Assembly: GCA_963774445.1 (NCBI GenBank)
Contig: CAVZFC010000029.1
Span: forward strand, 124,001-188,000
Source of the DNA: CAVUQH01 sp963774445
GTDB taxonomy: Bacteria > Myxococcota_A > Polyangia > Haliangiales > Haliangiaceae
Direction: 5' to 3'
Length of the DNA stretch: 64,000 nt
Shown: positions 1-9,858 of the stretch, one piece after another
How positions within the stretch are numbered: the stretch's first letter is position 1
Layout of the letters: every line of letters starts with the position of its first letter
Position numbers and translations under genes: made by a program
The notes under the pieces: generated by a model
Database searches by the model: none
Told to the model about the DNA's origin: nothing
What the model saw: only the letters and a program-made list of their open reading frames with translations

Positions 1-196
1 CCAGCTTGCGGGCATCCAAGTCGACCAGATGCGCGCGGCCGTCGATGATGAGCGACCAGGTGCCCGGTCGGACCTCTCGGGCATCGACCAGGTGCTCGGC
101 GCCGTCGATGACCAACCGCCAGCGATCCCCATCCAGGGCCTCGACGGTGAGGGTCTTCTCGGCGCCTCCAACGGTGGCAATCAGCTCGCGACGCAT
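1..196 (-). CDS. Biotin/lipoyl carrier-like protein, N-terminal part (3' end outside window)
   Basis: The gene runs off the left edge; only the first 65 codons are present, starting at ATG 196-194. The fragment carries two similar beta-hairpin units of the type L-V-I-D-G-(A)-E-H-L-V-D and L-I-I-D-G-R-A-H-L-V-D. This is the pattern before the biotinyl domain in the small biotin carboxyl carrier subunits that accompany acyl-CoA carboxylases in Myxococcota. The biotinylated lysine region would lie outside the window. It is divergent from the ArsA-like gene with about 86 bp between starts. Family assignment is inferred from pattern only; another protein with a repeated V-D-G hairpin is possible. 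Confidence 0.55.
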   Translation of the reverse strand, partial: MRRELIATVGGAEKTLTVEALDGDRWRLVIDGAEHLVDAREVRPGTWSLIIDGRAHLVDLDARKL

Positions 197-282
197 GGGG
201 GCGGGCAGTATACACAGGCGGCGACCGGCCCGGCGCAATTGATCGGCCGTCCGGAGGCGTGCTACATCGGGCAGCAGCGGCG

Positions 283-1464
283 GTGATCAGCAGCCTGAGC
301 GACATTCTCGCGCAGAAGCGCATTCTCGTGTGCGCGGGCCCGGGCGGCGTGGGCAAGACCACCACCGCCGCCGCGCTCGCGCTCGGCGCCGCGCGTCGCG
401 GGCGCAAGGCGCTGGTGCTCACCATCGACCCGGCCAAGCGGCTGGCCAATTCGCTGGGGCTGCGCGAGCTGGGTCACGACATCCAGCGCGTGCCCGACGA
501 GATGTTGCGCAGGTCGGGCGAGCTGGTCGAGGGCGGCGAGCTGCACGCGATGATGCTCGACCAGAAGCGCGCCTTCGACGAGATCGTCACCCGCTACGCC
601 TCCAACCCGGAGGCAGTCAAGCGGATCCTGGGCAACCCAGTCTACGCGCAGATCTCGGGCTCGCTAGCCGGGTCGCAGGAGTACGCGGCCATGGCCACGG
701 TCGAGCAGATCGAGGAAGGCACCGACTTCGATCTGATCGTGGTCAACACGCCGCCGACCGCGCACGCCCTCGATTTCCTCGACGCACCCGAAAAGCTGAC
801 CGCCGCGATCGACTCGCCGGCCATCGACTGGTTCCGGCGCATCCGCGGGCAGAACGTCAGCCGCAGTGTCGTCGGCCGGACTGGCGCCTACATCTTGAAG
901 CGGCTGTCCAAGTTCGTCGGCTCGCAGTTCCTCGACGACCTGGCGGTCTTCTTCACCGAGTTCAACGACATCCTCGGCGGCTTCCACCTGCGCGCCGAAA
1001 AGACCTTCGAGCTGCTGCGCCGCGACAGCGTCGGCTTCGTCCTGGTCGCCAGCCCCGAGCCGATGGCGGTGCGCGAGACCCTGTTCTTCCACCAGCGCCT
1101 GGTGTCGGCCAAGATGCCGTTCGCCGCCTTCGTCATCAACCGCGTGCACGACAGCCGCCCGACCCAAGCGAACGCCACCCAGCTCACCGAAGCGATGCGC
1201 AAGCTCGACGCGGTCAAAGCGCTCGACTTCGCCGACGGCACCCTGCGCATCGCGGCCGAGGCGATGCTCGAGAGCCACCGCGACCTGCAGGTCCTGGCTG
1301 ACGGTGACCGGCAATCAATCGACCGCCTGCGCGAGACCGACCCCAACGCGCTGATCGTCCAGGTCCCCTACTTCGAGGAAGACATCCACGACATCGCCCG
1401 GCTGACCCAGCTGGGCGCGTATCTGGCCAACCACCGCGCTGGCCCCTCCGGCGAGCCTGACTGA
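283..1464 (+). CDS. ArsA-like (anion-transporting) P-loop ATPase
   Basis: Predicted 393-residue soluble ATPase of the ArsA/GET3 (SIMIBI) class. The deviant P-loop GPGGVGKT lies at residues 19-26, followed by the family segment L-T-I-D-P-A-K-R-L-A. A later NTPPTAHALDFL segment matches the family's DTAPTGHTLR region, with Asn in place of the first Asp. It is a single-domain ArsA homologue as found in Myxococcota and Actinobacteria, not the tandem-domain arsenite pump. No arsenic genes are nearby, so arsenite transport should not be assumed. GTG 283 is preferred because it gives the usual short N-terminus before the P-loop; GTG 259 in the same frame is the alternative. The next gene starts 46 bp downstream. 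Confidence 0.85.
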   Translation: MISSLSDILAQKRILVCAGPGGVGKTTTAAALALGAARRGRKALVLTIDPAKRLANSLGLRELGHDIQRVPDEMLRRSGELVEGGELHAMMLDQKRAFDEIVTRYASNPEAVKRILGNPVYAQISGSLAGSQEYAAMATVEQIEEGTDFDLIVVNTPPTAHALDFLDAPEKLTAAIDSPAIDWFRRIRGQNVSRSVVGRTGAYILKRLSKFVGSQFLDDLAVFFTEFNDILGGFHLRAEKTFELLRRDSVGFVLVASPEPMAVRETLFFHQRLVSAKMPFAAFVINRVHDSRPTQANATQLTEAMRKLDAVKALDFADGTLRIAAEAMLESHRDLQVLADGDRQSIDRLRETDPNALIVQVPYFEEDIHDIARLTQLGAYLANHRAGPSGEPD

Positions 1465-1510
1465 CGGTTGCGCGCCGCTCGCGGGCGGCGATACCCTATG
1501 CGCCGGGGGA

Positions 1511-3034
1511 GTGGTCGCGATCGTGAACCGCACAGTCGTCGTCTGTCTGGCCGGGTTGCTCCTCGCGGCCTGCTCGGGTGAGAAGTCCGCGTCGAGCGAT
1601 CCGCCGCCCGCGCCGCGGCCGCTGGTGTCGCCGGCGTGGACCGATGCCGATCGAGCCACCGCCATCGCTGCGGGCGAGAAGGTCATCGCCAAGCACCAGT
1701 GCACCCGCTGCCACACCATCGCCAAGCTGCCGGGCGCCGGCCGGGCGAAGGACTGCGTGTCGTGCCACGTCTTCATCAAGGGGCTGAAGCCGGGGCAGGA
1801 GCTGTACGAGAAGATCGCCGCCGGCAACGGCGTGGAGATCCTCGACCGCTACATCCGCAACATTCAGCATCTGCTCGAGGTGCCCGACCTCACCGGCATC
1901 GCCCGGCGGGTGCGCCCGCAGTGGATCGCCGGCTACCTGGCCAGCCCCCACGACCTGCGGCCGCTGCTCGAGGCCAGCATGATCCGCAACAAGCTCGACG
2001 CCGACGAGATCCAGACGCTGGTGCGCTACTTCACTGCCAGGGCCGACGCGCCCGATTCGTACGCCGCGGGCTACGTGGCGCCGGCGCCGCTGCCGCGGCC
2101 GGACGCCGCCGGCCTGGCCCGGGGCAAGGAGCTGTTCGCTCAGCGCGGCTGCCCCGGCTGTCACACTTTCGGCAACCAGGATTTCGGGGTCAGCGCCGAG
2201 ATCCTGCAAAAGGCGCGATCGCTGGCGCTGATGGCGCCGGACCTGCGCTGGGTGCGCGAGCGCACGCGGCCGGACGTGATCGTCGACTGGATCCTCGACC
2301 CGGCGTCGATCAAGCCGGGAACCAAGATGGCCAAGATGGTCGCGAGCCGGCAGGAGGCGGAGCTGATCGCCGGCTACCTGATGTACGGCGACCCGGGACC
2401 ATTGGAGCGGCCGGCCAGCGCCGAGGCACTGATGACGCTGCCGCCGGCGGTGGATCACGAGGTGGGCTGGGCCGAGGTCAAGGCCAAGGTGCTCGGCTTC
2501 GTCTGCGTCCACTGCCACATGGAAGATTTCGAGAAGGACACCGGGCCGGGCAACAAGGGCGGGTTCGGCTACGCCGGCATCGGCCTCGGCTTCCGCACCT
2601 ACGAGCACACGGTCTGGGGGGCGATCGATCCGGCGACCGGCGAGCGTTACTCGGTGCTGGTGCCACGCGAGGGAGAGATGGTGCCGCCGATCCTCGACGC
2701 CATGCTGCGCCGCCGGGTCGAGAACCGCCGCGACATGGTGGCGCCGTTCCACGACACCGCGTTGGCCGACTTCGGTGAGGGGCGCCTGGGCATGCCGATG
2801 GGCCTGCCAGCGATGACCGACGAGCAGCTCGGCACCCTGCGCGCCTGGATCGAGCAGGGCTGTCCAGGGCCGACCGAGGTGACCGGCCGCGCCGACAAGG
2901 ATGACGGCTTCCTGGTGCCCGACGGGCCGATCAAGAAGAACAAGGGCTGCGAGCTTCGCGCCCCGGCCGACCCGCCGCCGAAATGGTCGGTGCGCGCCAT
3001 CCGCGCCAAAGCCGCGGCCGCCGCCCCGAAGTAG
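1511..3034 (+). CDS. Tetra-CxxCH c-type cytochrome lipoprotein
   Basis: 507 residues. The N-terminus is a lipoprotein signal ending in L-L-A-A-C with the acylated Cys at 21, so the mature protein should sit in the periplasm or outer membrane. Four haem-attachment motifs are visible: CTRCH (64-68), CVSCH (82-86), CPGCH (214-218) and CVHCH (332-336). The first two are only 18 residues apart, implying a closely packed haem pair; the others head separate cytochrome c-like modules. Start GTG 1511 follows a GGGGGA tract directly; GTG 1523 in frame is equally possible and better spaced. It lies 4 bp upstream of the transporter-like gene. Function is probably electron transfer; the redox partner is unknown. 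Confidence 0.85.
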   Translation: MVAIVNRTVVVCLAGLLLAACSGEKSASSDPPPAPRPLVSPAWTDADRATAIAAGEKVIAKHQCTRCHTIAKLPGAGRAKDCVSCHVFIKGLKPGQELYEKIAAGNGVEILDRYIRNIQHLLEVPDLTGIARRVRPQWIAGYLASPHDLRPLLEASMIRNKLDADEIQTLVRYFTARADAPDSYAAGYVAPAPLPRPDAAGLARGKELFAQRGCPGCHTFGNQDFGVSAEILQKARSLALMAPDLRWVRERTRPDVIVDWILDPASIKPGTKMAKMVASRQEAELIAGYLMYGDPGPLERPASAEALMTLPPAVDHEVGWAEVKAKVLGFVCVHCHMEDFEKDTGPGNKGGFGYAGIGLGFRTYEHTVWGAIDPATGERYSVLVPREGEMVPPILDAMLRRRVENRRDMVAPFHDTALADFGEGRLGMPMGLPAMTDEQLGTLRAWIEQGCPGPTEVTGRADKDDGFLVPDGPIKKNKGCELRAPADPPPKWSVRAIRAKAAAAAPK

Positions 3035-3038
3035 CTGG

Positions 3039-6000
3039 ATGCTGCGCCGCCTCGCCGATGCGATCGGTCTGCGCGAGGGCGAGGAGGCCCGCACCGGGCG
3101 CCTGTTCGTCCTGATCTTCGCCCTGACCATCGCCTTCGTCTTCGCCAAGGCGGCGCAGCAGGGCATCTTCCTCGGCGCCTACGGCCGCGCGCGCATCCCC
3201 GACGCGTTCATCGTCTCGGCGCTGCTCCTGGCGGCGACCTCGTTCCTGTCGTCGGCGCTGGCCGCGCGCCTGGGTCCGGTGCAGCTGTTGTCGCTGCAGC
3301 TGGTCGCGGTCACCGGCTTCTTCGTCGCCGCGGTGGTCTCACTCGACCACCTGCCGGCCGGGCCGATGGTGCTGTACGCCCTGGTCGAGGCGGCCATCGG
3401 CCTGCTGCTGGTGCAGGCGTGGGCCGTGGTCACCGAGGTGCTCGACGTGCGCGCGGCCAAGCGCCTGCTGCCGCTCATCGGCAACGCCGCCAGCATCGGC
3501 TGGGCAGTCGGCGGGTTCACCACGCGGCCGCTGGCCCACGCGCTGGGCACCAGGGCGCTGCTCGTCGGCAGCGCCGGGCTGTTCGCCGGCTGCTTCTTTC
3601 TCATGCGCTGGATCCTTGCCGCTGACCTCGGTGGCCGGGCGGCGCGCGGGCGCAAGGGAGTCGGGCTGTGGGCCGGCGCGCGGGCCGGCGTCGGCGCCGT
3701 CGCGCGCAATCCGCTCTTGCGCGTCCTGGCGCTGATCACCGTGGCCGGCCTGCTTACCGAGCAGCTCCTCGACTACCAGCTGTTCGCCTCGGCCCAGGTC
3801 CGCTACGCCGCCGACGCCGATCGCATCGCCGCGTTCATGGGCACCTTCTTCGGCGTCACCGGCGTCATCGGCATGGTCGTGCAGCTGGTCCTGTCGGGGC
3901 GCGTGCTGACCCTCATGGGCAGCACCAACAGCGCGCAGGCGGCGCCGGCGGCGGCGCTGATCGGCTCGTTGGTGTTCGTGCTGGCGCCCGGCTTCGCCGT
4001 CATCGTGGCGACGCGCGGTGCCTACCGCATCCTCAAGCAGTCGCTGGCCAGCCCGGCGCGCGCGCAGATTCAGGGCGTCTTGCCGTCGGTCCAGCGCTCG
4101 CAGGCAGGCGCGCTGCTCAAGGGGGTGCTGGCGCCGCTGTTCTACGCCCTCGGCGGCGGCGCGCTCAAGCTGGTCGCGCCCGACACCGATCTCCGCTACA
4201 TGGCCGCGGCCGCGGTGCTGCTGGCCGCCGTCTCGGTGGCCGGCGCCGCCCTGTGGCTGCGCCGCGCCTACGTCAACGCGCTGCGCCGGTCGATCGATCG
4301 CCGGCGCCTGGACCTGGGCGCCGTCGGCACGGACAGCCAGCTGGCGCCCGAGCATTACGAGGTCCTCGCCGATGAGCTCGACGACAGCGAAACCCGCGCC
4401 GCCCTGGCCGTGTCGATCTTGTCGTGCGGCGAGCCACGGCTGGCGCGGCCCCTGCTTCGCCGCGCCCTCCAGCACGACAGCGCCGTCGTGCGCACCGCCG
4501 CCGCCGAGGCGCTGGGCGAGCTGGGCGAGCCGGCCGACGCCCGTCGCCTGGCCACCCTGCTCCGCCACGCGACCGACGAGGAGGAGCAGCGCGCCGCGAT
4601 GGCCGCGCTGGTGACCCTCGGCGGCCCAGCCGTCGACGAGGTGCTCGGCGCGCAGACCGACGCCGGCAACCTGCACATCCGCGCGCTCGCCCGCGCGCAC
4701 GTCGAGCCCGAGGCCCTGCTGGCGATGATGCAGTCGACGGAGCCCGACCAGCGCGAGGCCGCGGCCTGGGCGCTGACCCAGACGCCCGATCGCCGACGCG
4801 GCGGTGCACCAGGCGTTCGGAGCCCTGCTCGACGACCCTGACGCCGACGTGCGCCGCCGCGCCGTCACCGCCGCCGGGCACCTGGGCGACGCGGCGCTGG
4901 TACGGCCGTTCGTCCACGCCCTCGGCGATCCGCAGACCGCGGCCGCCGCCTTCGGCGCGTTCGAGGCCGCCGGCGACGAGCTCGTGCCCGAGATCGAAGC
5001 CGCCCTCGACGACGCCTCGCTGATGGTCTACTCGCGCACCGCCGCGGCGCATGGCCGCCGGCGACGGGCCCAACGGCGAGCGCCTGCTCGAGCGCCTGTT
5101 GGTTCACGACTCGCGCCGTCGTCCGCTACCGCGCCGCCCGCGCCCTGGCCGTGCGCCTGCGGCGCCGCGCGCGACGCCTGCCCGTCGGCGGCGAGGTGCT
5201 CGACGCGCTTCGCCGCGAGATCGCCATCGGCTACGGCTACTACGCCCTGCTCATCGGCATCGCCCGCACCGACGGCGTCGAGGATTACGAGATCGAGCCG
5301 GAGTTCGACATCATCGCCGCCGAGCTCCAGGTGCGCATCCGCCAGACCGAGAAGCGGCTGTTCAGCCTGCTGGCGCTGGTGTCCGACGCCAAGACCGTGC
5401 GCACTGCCGAGCTGTCGCTGCGCGGCGACGACACCCGTCGCGCGGCCCGCGCCCTGGAGCTACTCGAGCACATCCTCGACCCGCAGATCGTGCGCGAGGT
5501 GGTGCCGCTGCTGGAGCGCCGCCCGCTGCGCATGCGCCAGCGCGACCTGCGCGACGACCTGCCGATACCGCCCAGCTACCTCACCGATCCGCTGGCCGGC
5601 ATCATGGCCATGGAAGACCCCCACCTGCAGAATTGCGCCATCACCTGCTACCGGGACAAACTGGCGGAGCGCTACCCCGATGCCCACACCCGAGCCGACG
5701 CCGTGATCCCGCTGGTCCAACGCCTGCACTTCCTCCGCCGCGTGCCGCTGTTCGCCGGCCTGTCGGGCGAGGACCTGATGCAGGTCGCGCGCATCGCCAG
5801 CTCCGCTGTCGCTGCCCGAGAACCGCGTCATCTTCCACCAGGGCGACCCGGGCGACGTCATGTACCTGATCATGCGCGGCAAGGTGTCGGTGCGCGACGG
5901 CGACCGCGAGCTGGCGACCATCGGCGCCGACGAGTTCTTCGGCGAGCTGGCCGTCCTCGACGACGAGCCCCGCTCGGCGACCATCGTCTGCGTCGAAGAC

Positions 6001-6123
6001 ACGGACCTGTTGACCATTGCGCAAGCCGACCTCGACGAGCTGATGGAACGCCGCCCCGAGATCGCCCGCGAAGTCATCCAGGTGCTGACCCGCCGCCTGC
6101 GCGCGGCCAGCAAGCGCCCCTAG
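3039..6123 (+). pseudogene. Nucleotide-carrier-like membrane protein fused to HEAT repeats and a cyclic-nucleotide-binding domain; four frameshifts
   Basis: Read across frameshifts, this is one protein of about 1026 residues. Residues 1-410 are a polytopic membrane domain resembling the ATP:ADP antiporter (Npt) / MFS class. HEAT-type repeats follow (A-L-G-E-L-G-E-P-A-D, then A-V-T-A-A-G-H-L-G-D). A C-terminal cyclic-nucleotide-binding domain contains F-H-Q-G-D-P-G-D-V-M-Y and F-F-G-E-L-A. The reading frame shifts near 4786, 5046, 5112 and 5813. Each shift is equivalent to one extra base, and removing four bases makes the length divisible by three. Coding character continues cleanly in each new frame, so the damage is either very recent or a sequencing artefact. 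It begins 4 bp after the cytochrome gene and its stop overlaps the convergent downstream gene by 3 bp. Confidence 0.75.
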
Positions 6124-7031
6124 GACTGCGGCTCCTCCGGCCGGGCCGCCAGCGTCTCGCACGCCTTCTTTTCCCCGGCGTCGCACGCCTTCTGCAGCAA
6201 CCCCAAAGCCAGGTGCATGCACGCCGTCCGCGCGCCCGCCTCACACGCCTGGTCGAACAATGGCAGCGCCTCGTCCGGCTTGCCGTTCCGCTGCAGATAG
6301 ACGCCCAGCTCGTCGCACGCTCCGATCGATTCGAGCTTGTCGCACCCCTTGCGCAACAACCCCTCCGCCTGCGCCGCCACCTCCGCGCCGACCTCGTCCG
6401 GGTAGCGCTCCGCGAAATGCCCGGCCCAGTGGCAGCCGTCGCCGCTGCCGGCCGCGCAGCCCCTGGCGTAGAACGCCTGCGCATCCTTCACGCTCTTGTC
6501 CCGCTGCACCGCCCCGTACGCCGCCCAGCCGGCCTGGTCGCAGGCGCGCGCCCGGCCCTTGTCGCACTCGGCCTCGGCCGCCGCCAGCGCCGCGGCGCCC
6601 GCGTCCGACTGGTCCGCCCCGCGAAAGCCGTTGAGGTCACCGAGTTCGGCCACCCGCGCCCAGTACTTGTCCGACGTCGCCTTGTCCGGCGCCCCGGTCG
6701 CGCTGCCGTACTTGTACATCAGCGCCAACCCCATGCACGCCGACGAGATGTTCTTGTCGTCACACGCGACGTGAAGCACCGCCGCCTCCGCCCTGCCCTG
6801 GTCGGCCAGCTCACCGACCACGATCTGCCGCTCCGACCAGAACTCGGCGATCCGATCGCACGCCGGGACGTCGCCGGCCTTGCACTGCTCGGCGTCCGTC
6901 GGCGGCGCGGCATCGATCGGCGGCGCCACCACCGGCGCCGGCGCTACCGGCCCGGGCGCCTGCCCTCCTCCGCCCGAGCACGCGACCCAAAACGGCAGAA
7001 GGACGGCGGCGACTCGTTGCATCGCCGCCAT
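6120..7031 (-). CDS. Cys-rich Sel1/TPR-like repeat lipoprotein
   Basis: About 303 residues. The signal peptide ends in F-W-V-A-C, a lipobox, followed by a Gly/Pro/Ala-rich tether. The rest is made of Sel1-type repeats with regularly spaced Cys pairs (for example C-D-Q-A-G-W-A-A-Y-G, C-D-E-L-G-V-Y and A-C-M-H-L-A-L-G-L-L), typical of the Cys-containing Sel1 lipoproteins of Myxococcota. The family usually mediates protein-protein contacts in the periplasm; no specific partner can be named. ATG 7031 is used; ATG 7022 is in frame and gives a more compact signal peptide. It lies 13 bp downstream of the 735-residue lipoprotein gene, probably in the same transcript. Confidence 0.75.
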   Translation of the reverse strand: MAAMQRVAAVLLPFWVACSGGGGQAPGPVAPAPVVAPPIDAAPPTDAEQCKAGDVPACDRIAEFWSERQIVVGELADQGRAEAAVLHVACDDKNISSACMGLALMYKYGSATGAPDKATSDKYWARVAELGDLNGFRGADQSDAGAAALAAAEAECDKGRARACDQAGWAAYGAVQRDKSVKDAQAFYARGCAAGSGDGCHWAGHFAERYPDEVGAEVAAQAEGLLRKGCDKLESIGACDELGVYLQRNGKPDEALPLFDQACEAGARTACMHLALGLLQKACDAGEKKACETLAARPEEPQS

Positions 7032-7044
7032 CCTACCCCGCCGC

Positions 7045-9252
7045 TCAGTTGCAGGGTACTGGGTCGATCCGCAACACGCTGTCGCGGGTGTGGGCGAAGC
7101 TCAGGACCCGGTAGATCAGCTCACCACAGCCGGCCGTGCCGAAGCTGGCGCCGCGGCCATCGGTCCCGCTGCCGAACACGACATGGGTGTCGCGCGTGGC
7201 GGTGGAGAAGAAGTCCGCCGACCAGGGCGGACCGCTGGGCGGTGGCGGCACGGGAACCCGAATCGCCTGCGACTGCAGGTCGATCGTATCGATGGGAAAC
7301 GTGTTGCCGTTGATGACCGCGTCGTCACCCAGCTGGGCCATGAGAATCGGTCGCCCCTGCCGGTCGATGACGATCAGCGCGCCGTCGTTCGTGCTGTCGA
7401 TACCGGGCCCGCCGAGCACGGCGCTGAACGCGACCATGCCGTCGCTGCTGGTGAGCATCGCGCCGATCGCCGAGACCACGATGTCGGTTCCCAGCGTCGA
7501 TCCGGGCGTTCGTCCGGGCGCGGGATCGCCACAGACGAACAACGGCTTCGTCGCTGTCCCGGCCTGCCAGATGCCACAGATATCGCCGACGATCCCTTCG
7601 ACCCAGGCGGCGATGAGGAACGTGCCGTCGTCGGCCAGGGCGTACTCCACCGCCGGCAGGCCCATCCACTGGCTCACCGGATACAGGCTGCCGTCGATCG
7701 GCAGCCCCTTGGAGAAGTCGATCACCTTGGAGATCGGATCTCCAGCCGCGGTGGCGATGTACAGGCCGCTTCCCAATAGCTGCGCCCCGGTCGTGTCGAT
7801 GTACTTGGCCACGAAGGCGACGTCACCCTGGTTGTCGGTGGTGAGGCCGCCGATCGGCTGGTTGTCAAAGGAGTAGCTCGCCCCCGACACCCCGGATGCC
7901 GGGGCCGGGTCGCCGATCGGCCCGCCGCTCTGCGACAGGTCGGCCCAGGCCAGCACCGACTCGCCGATGACGTAGGCGGCGACCGTGTAGTCGATGGCAC
8001 GCCCGCGCAACCCGGCGGCGTTGTCGCCGAGAAAGACGTTGTCCATCGTCGACACCAGCCGTTGGTCGGTCGGGTCGGCCAGATCCGGCAGCTCGTCCAC
8101 CAGCTCGACCATGGTCGTGTCATAGGTGGCCGAGGAGGTGCCGCCGTTGGTGATGATCAGGTTCTGGAAGCTGCCCTCGGGCAAGCCGCCGACCACCGGG
8201 AAGCGCACCAGAAGCTGCGCGTCGAACGGCTCGAGCGAATCCGACGACGCCTGCACCGCCAGGTTCCCCATCCGGTCGATCGGTGCACCCGGCTCGATCT
8301 CGTCGCCGATACACAGGATCGGCGTCCAGGCGGTCTGCTGCGCCAGGAGGTAGCAGTCCCTGGTCCCGCCCTTGACGCGCACTCCAGCCGCGCCGCCCTG
8401 GGTCACGGTGAGCTCGAAGAAGGAAAACGGTCCCGATTCGCCCATGGCCGTCTCGATCTCGGTGCCCTCGCTGATCAGCGTCGTCGTGTCGTCCGGCGAC
8501 CACCAGTACATCTTCGTCGGCGCGTCGTCGGTGACGTAGTAGGCGGTACCGTCGGCCGCCATGCCCCATTGGGTAAAGCCAGTCCCCGGCGTCTCCCGCG
8601 GCCCGGGACCCGTGCCACCGTCGCCGCCCGGCGGCTTGGGCGGTGGCGGCGGCGGCGGCGGCTCCTCGCCGCAGCCGATGGGAAGCACCTCGAGCTGGCT
8701 GTCGTCGCTCAGCGCCAGCTCCTGCGTGACCACGTCCTGCGTGTGCGGATCGAGCACGCCCCAGGACTTCGCCTGCTTCCAGGTCGTGCCGCTGGGCGCG
8801 TTCGTCTGCTTGCCGTTGATCTCGACGAACACGTAGACCCGCTCGACCCCGCTCGTGCACAGCCAGGTCATCCGCCGCTGCCGACTGGGCATGTCGCTGC
8901 CCAGCTGCCAGGTCATCCGCTTCCACGTCATCCCGAGCCCCGACATCTCCGGGTCGATGCCCATGAACGTGTCGACCGCGCCGTTGACGTTGCCTTCCAT
9001 GAGCTCGCCGATCACCGTCGTCAACTCCTGGAGGACGTCGACCTGCACCATCTCGCCCGAGTAGGCGCCGGTGTCGGAGGTGATCGTGAGCGTCGTATCG
9101 AAGCTCTGGCCGGATTGCGCTGCGATGCTGCCCGGCATCAGCTCGATCGAGAACCCCGAATCGCCGCTGTTGCCGTTGCCCCCACCGCACCCGCTCGCCG
9201 CCAGCAGAGCCCCGCCTGCCAAAACGATTTTCGCGAGTGTTCTCAATTTCAT
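7045..9252 (-). CDS. Large secreted lipoprotein of unknown function
   Basis: 735 residues. The lipoprotein signal ends L-L-A-A-S-G-C (Cys 22), then a Gly/Asn/Ser tether. A proline run followed by Gly/Thr-rich sequence near residues 205-235 separates an N-terminal domain (about 25-200) from a long C-terminal region. The C-terminal part repeats segments of the kind V-A-F-(S/V)-A/K followed by a short label and G-D-x-(A/I). This loosely resembles secreted tandem-repeat proteins annotated from planctomycetes and myxobacteria. No catalytic motif was seen. It is followed at 13 bp by the Sel1-like lipoprotein, suggesting co-expression. Expressed outer-surface protein is the only supportable role. 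Confidence 0.7.
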   Translation of the reverse strand: MKLRTLAKIVLAGGALLAASGCGGGNGNSGDSGFSIELMPGSIAAQSGQSFDTTLTITSDTGAYSGEMVQVDVLQELTTVIGELMEGNVNGAVDTFMGIDPEMSGLGMTWKRMTWQLGSDMPSRQRRMTWLCTSGVERVYVFVEINGKQTNAPSGTTWKQAKSWGVLDPHTQDVVTQELALSDDSQLEVLPIGCGEEPPPPPPPPKPPGGDGGTGPGPRETPGTGFTQWGMAADGTAYYVTDDAPTKMYWWSPDDTTTLISEGTEIETAMGESGPFSFFELTVTQGGAAGVRVKGGTRDCYLLAQQTAWTPILCIGDEIEPGAPIDRMGNLAVQASSDSLEPFDAQLLVRFPVVGGLPEGSFQNLIITNGGTSSATYDTTMVELVDELPDLADPTDQRLVSTMDNVFLGDNAAGLRGRAIDYTVAAYVIGESVLAWADLSQSGGPIGDPAPASGVSGASYSFDNQPIGGLTTDNQGDVAFVAKYIDTTGAQLLGSGLYIATAAGDPISKVIDFSKGLPIDGSLYPVSQWMGLPAVEYALADDGTFLIAAWVEGIVGDICGIWQAGTATKPLFVCGDPAPGRTPGSTLGTDIVVSAIGAMLTSSDGMVAFSAVLGGPGIDSTNDGALIVIDRQGRPILMAQLGDDAVINGNTFPIDTIDLQSQAIRVPVPPPPSGPPWSADFFSTATRDTHVVFGSGTDGRGASFGTAGCGELIYRVLSFAHTRDSVLRIDPVPCN

Positions 9253-9375
9253 GTTCTACGAGCGAACTTACCAGTGCATTCCCACACTCGGCCGAGAGCT
9301 TGCGCACACACCAGCCAACCCCCCGAAATGCAGTCCCCCCACGGTGCGCATGCGACGCACACCCGCGCCGACTCC

Positions 9376-9726
9376 TCAGTCAGCCTGGATGTGCCCGGCC
9401 AGCTCGGAGATTGGCAGGTAGAGCGCCCAGTAGGTGACGAGAAACACACCCAACAGCAGCACCGCCAACGCCACGAGGCCAATCGCGCGACGTCGCTCCG
9501 ATTCGATCGTGCCGACGTTCAACCCCAGGACGCACAGCGCAGCCAGCCCGGGCACCAACCAGTGCCACGCGGGCGACAACACCAACTGGGTCGAGGCCGG
9601 CAGCGTGACGGCCTTGAACTCCTCGTACATCCGCGCCTGGTTGGGGATGAAGTAGAGCGCGAAAACGCCCAACAGCCCGAGCATCACCGCACAGCAGCCA
9701 GTCGCGAAGCCGGACCAGTAACGCAT
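9376..9726 (-). CDS. Small membrane protein, three predicted TM segments
   Basis: 116 residues from ATG 9726; upstream codons in the same frame are arginine-rich and unlike protein. Hydrophobic segments lie at about 7-28, 48-68 and 78-104. Between the first two is F-I-P-N-Q-A-R-M-Y-E-E-F with L-P-x-x-T-Q-L-V-L, which faintly recalls the periplasmic segment of GspF/PilC-type proteins, but the protein is far too short for that family. Function unknown. It is co-directional with the downstream 735-residue lipoprotein gene, 123 bp away. Confidence 0.65.
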   Translation of the reverse strand: MRYWSGFATGCCAVMLGLLGVFALYFIPNQARMYEEFKAVTLPASTQLVLSPAWHWLVPGLAALCVLGLNVGTIESERRRAIGLVALAVLLLGVFLVTYWALYLPISELAGHIQAD

Positions 9727-9858
9727 GCGCGCATCATACGTCTGCGCCCTGGCTGCCGAAAATCCCGGGCCGCCGCGGAACGTACGCAACCACCGCCGAC
9801 CTCGCACCGATGAAGAGAGAAAGGCCCGCCCGGGCCCCCTTCATCGACGAGGTCCCCC

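Noticed and set aside
283..1464. Arsenite efflux ATPase
   Set aside because: Single ArsA domain and no arsB, arsC or arsR nearby; general family name is safer.
9376..9726. Type II secretion/type IV pilus GspF homologue
   Set aside because: Only a weak L-P-x-x-T resemblance and far too short.
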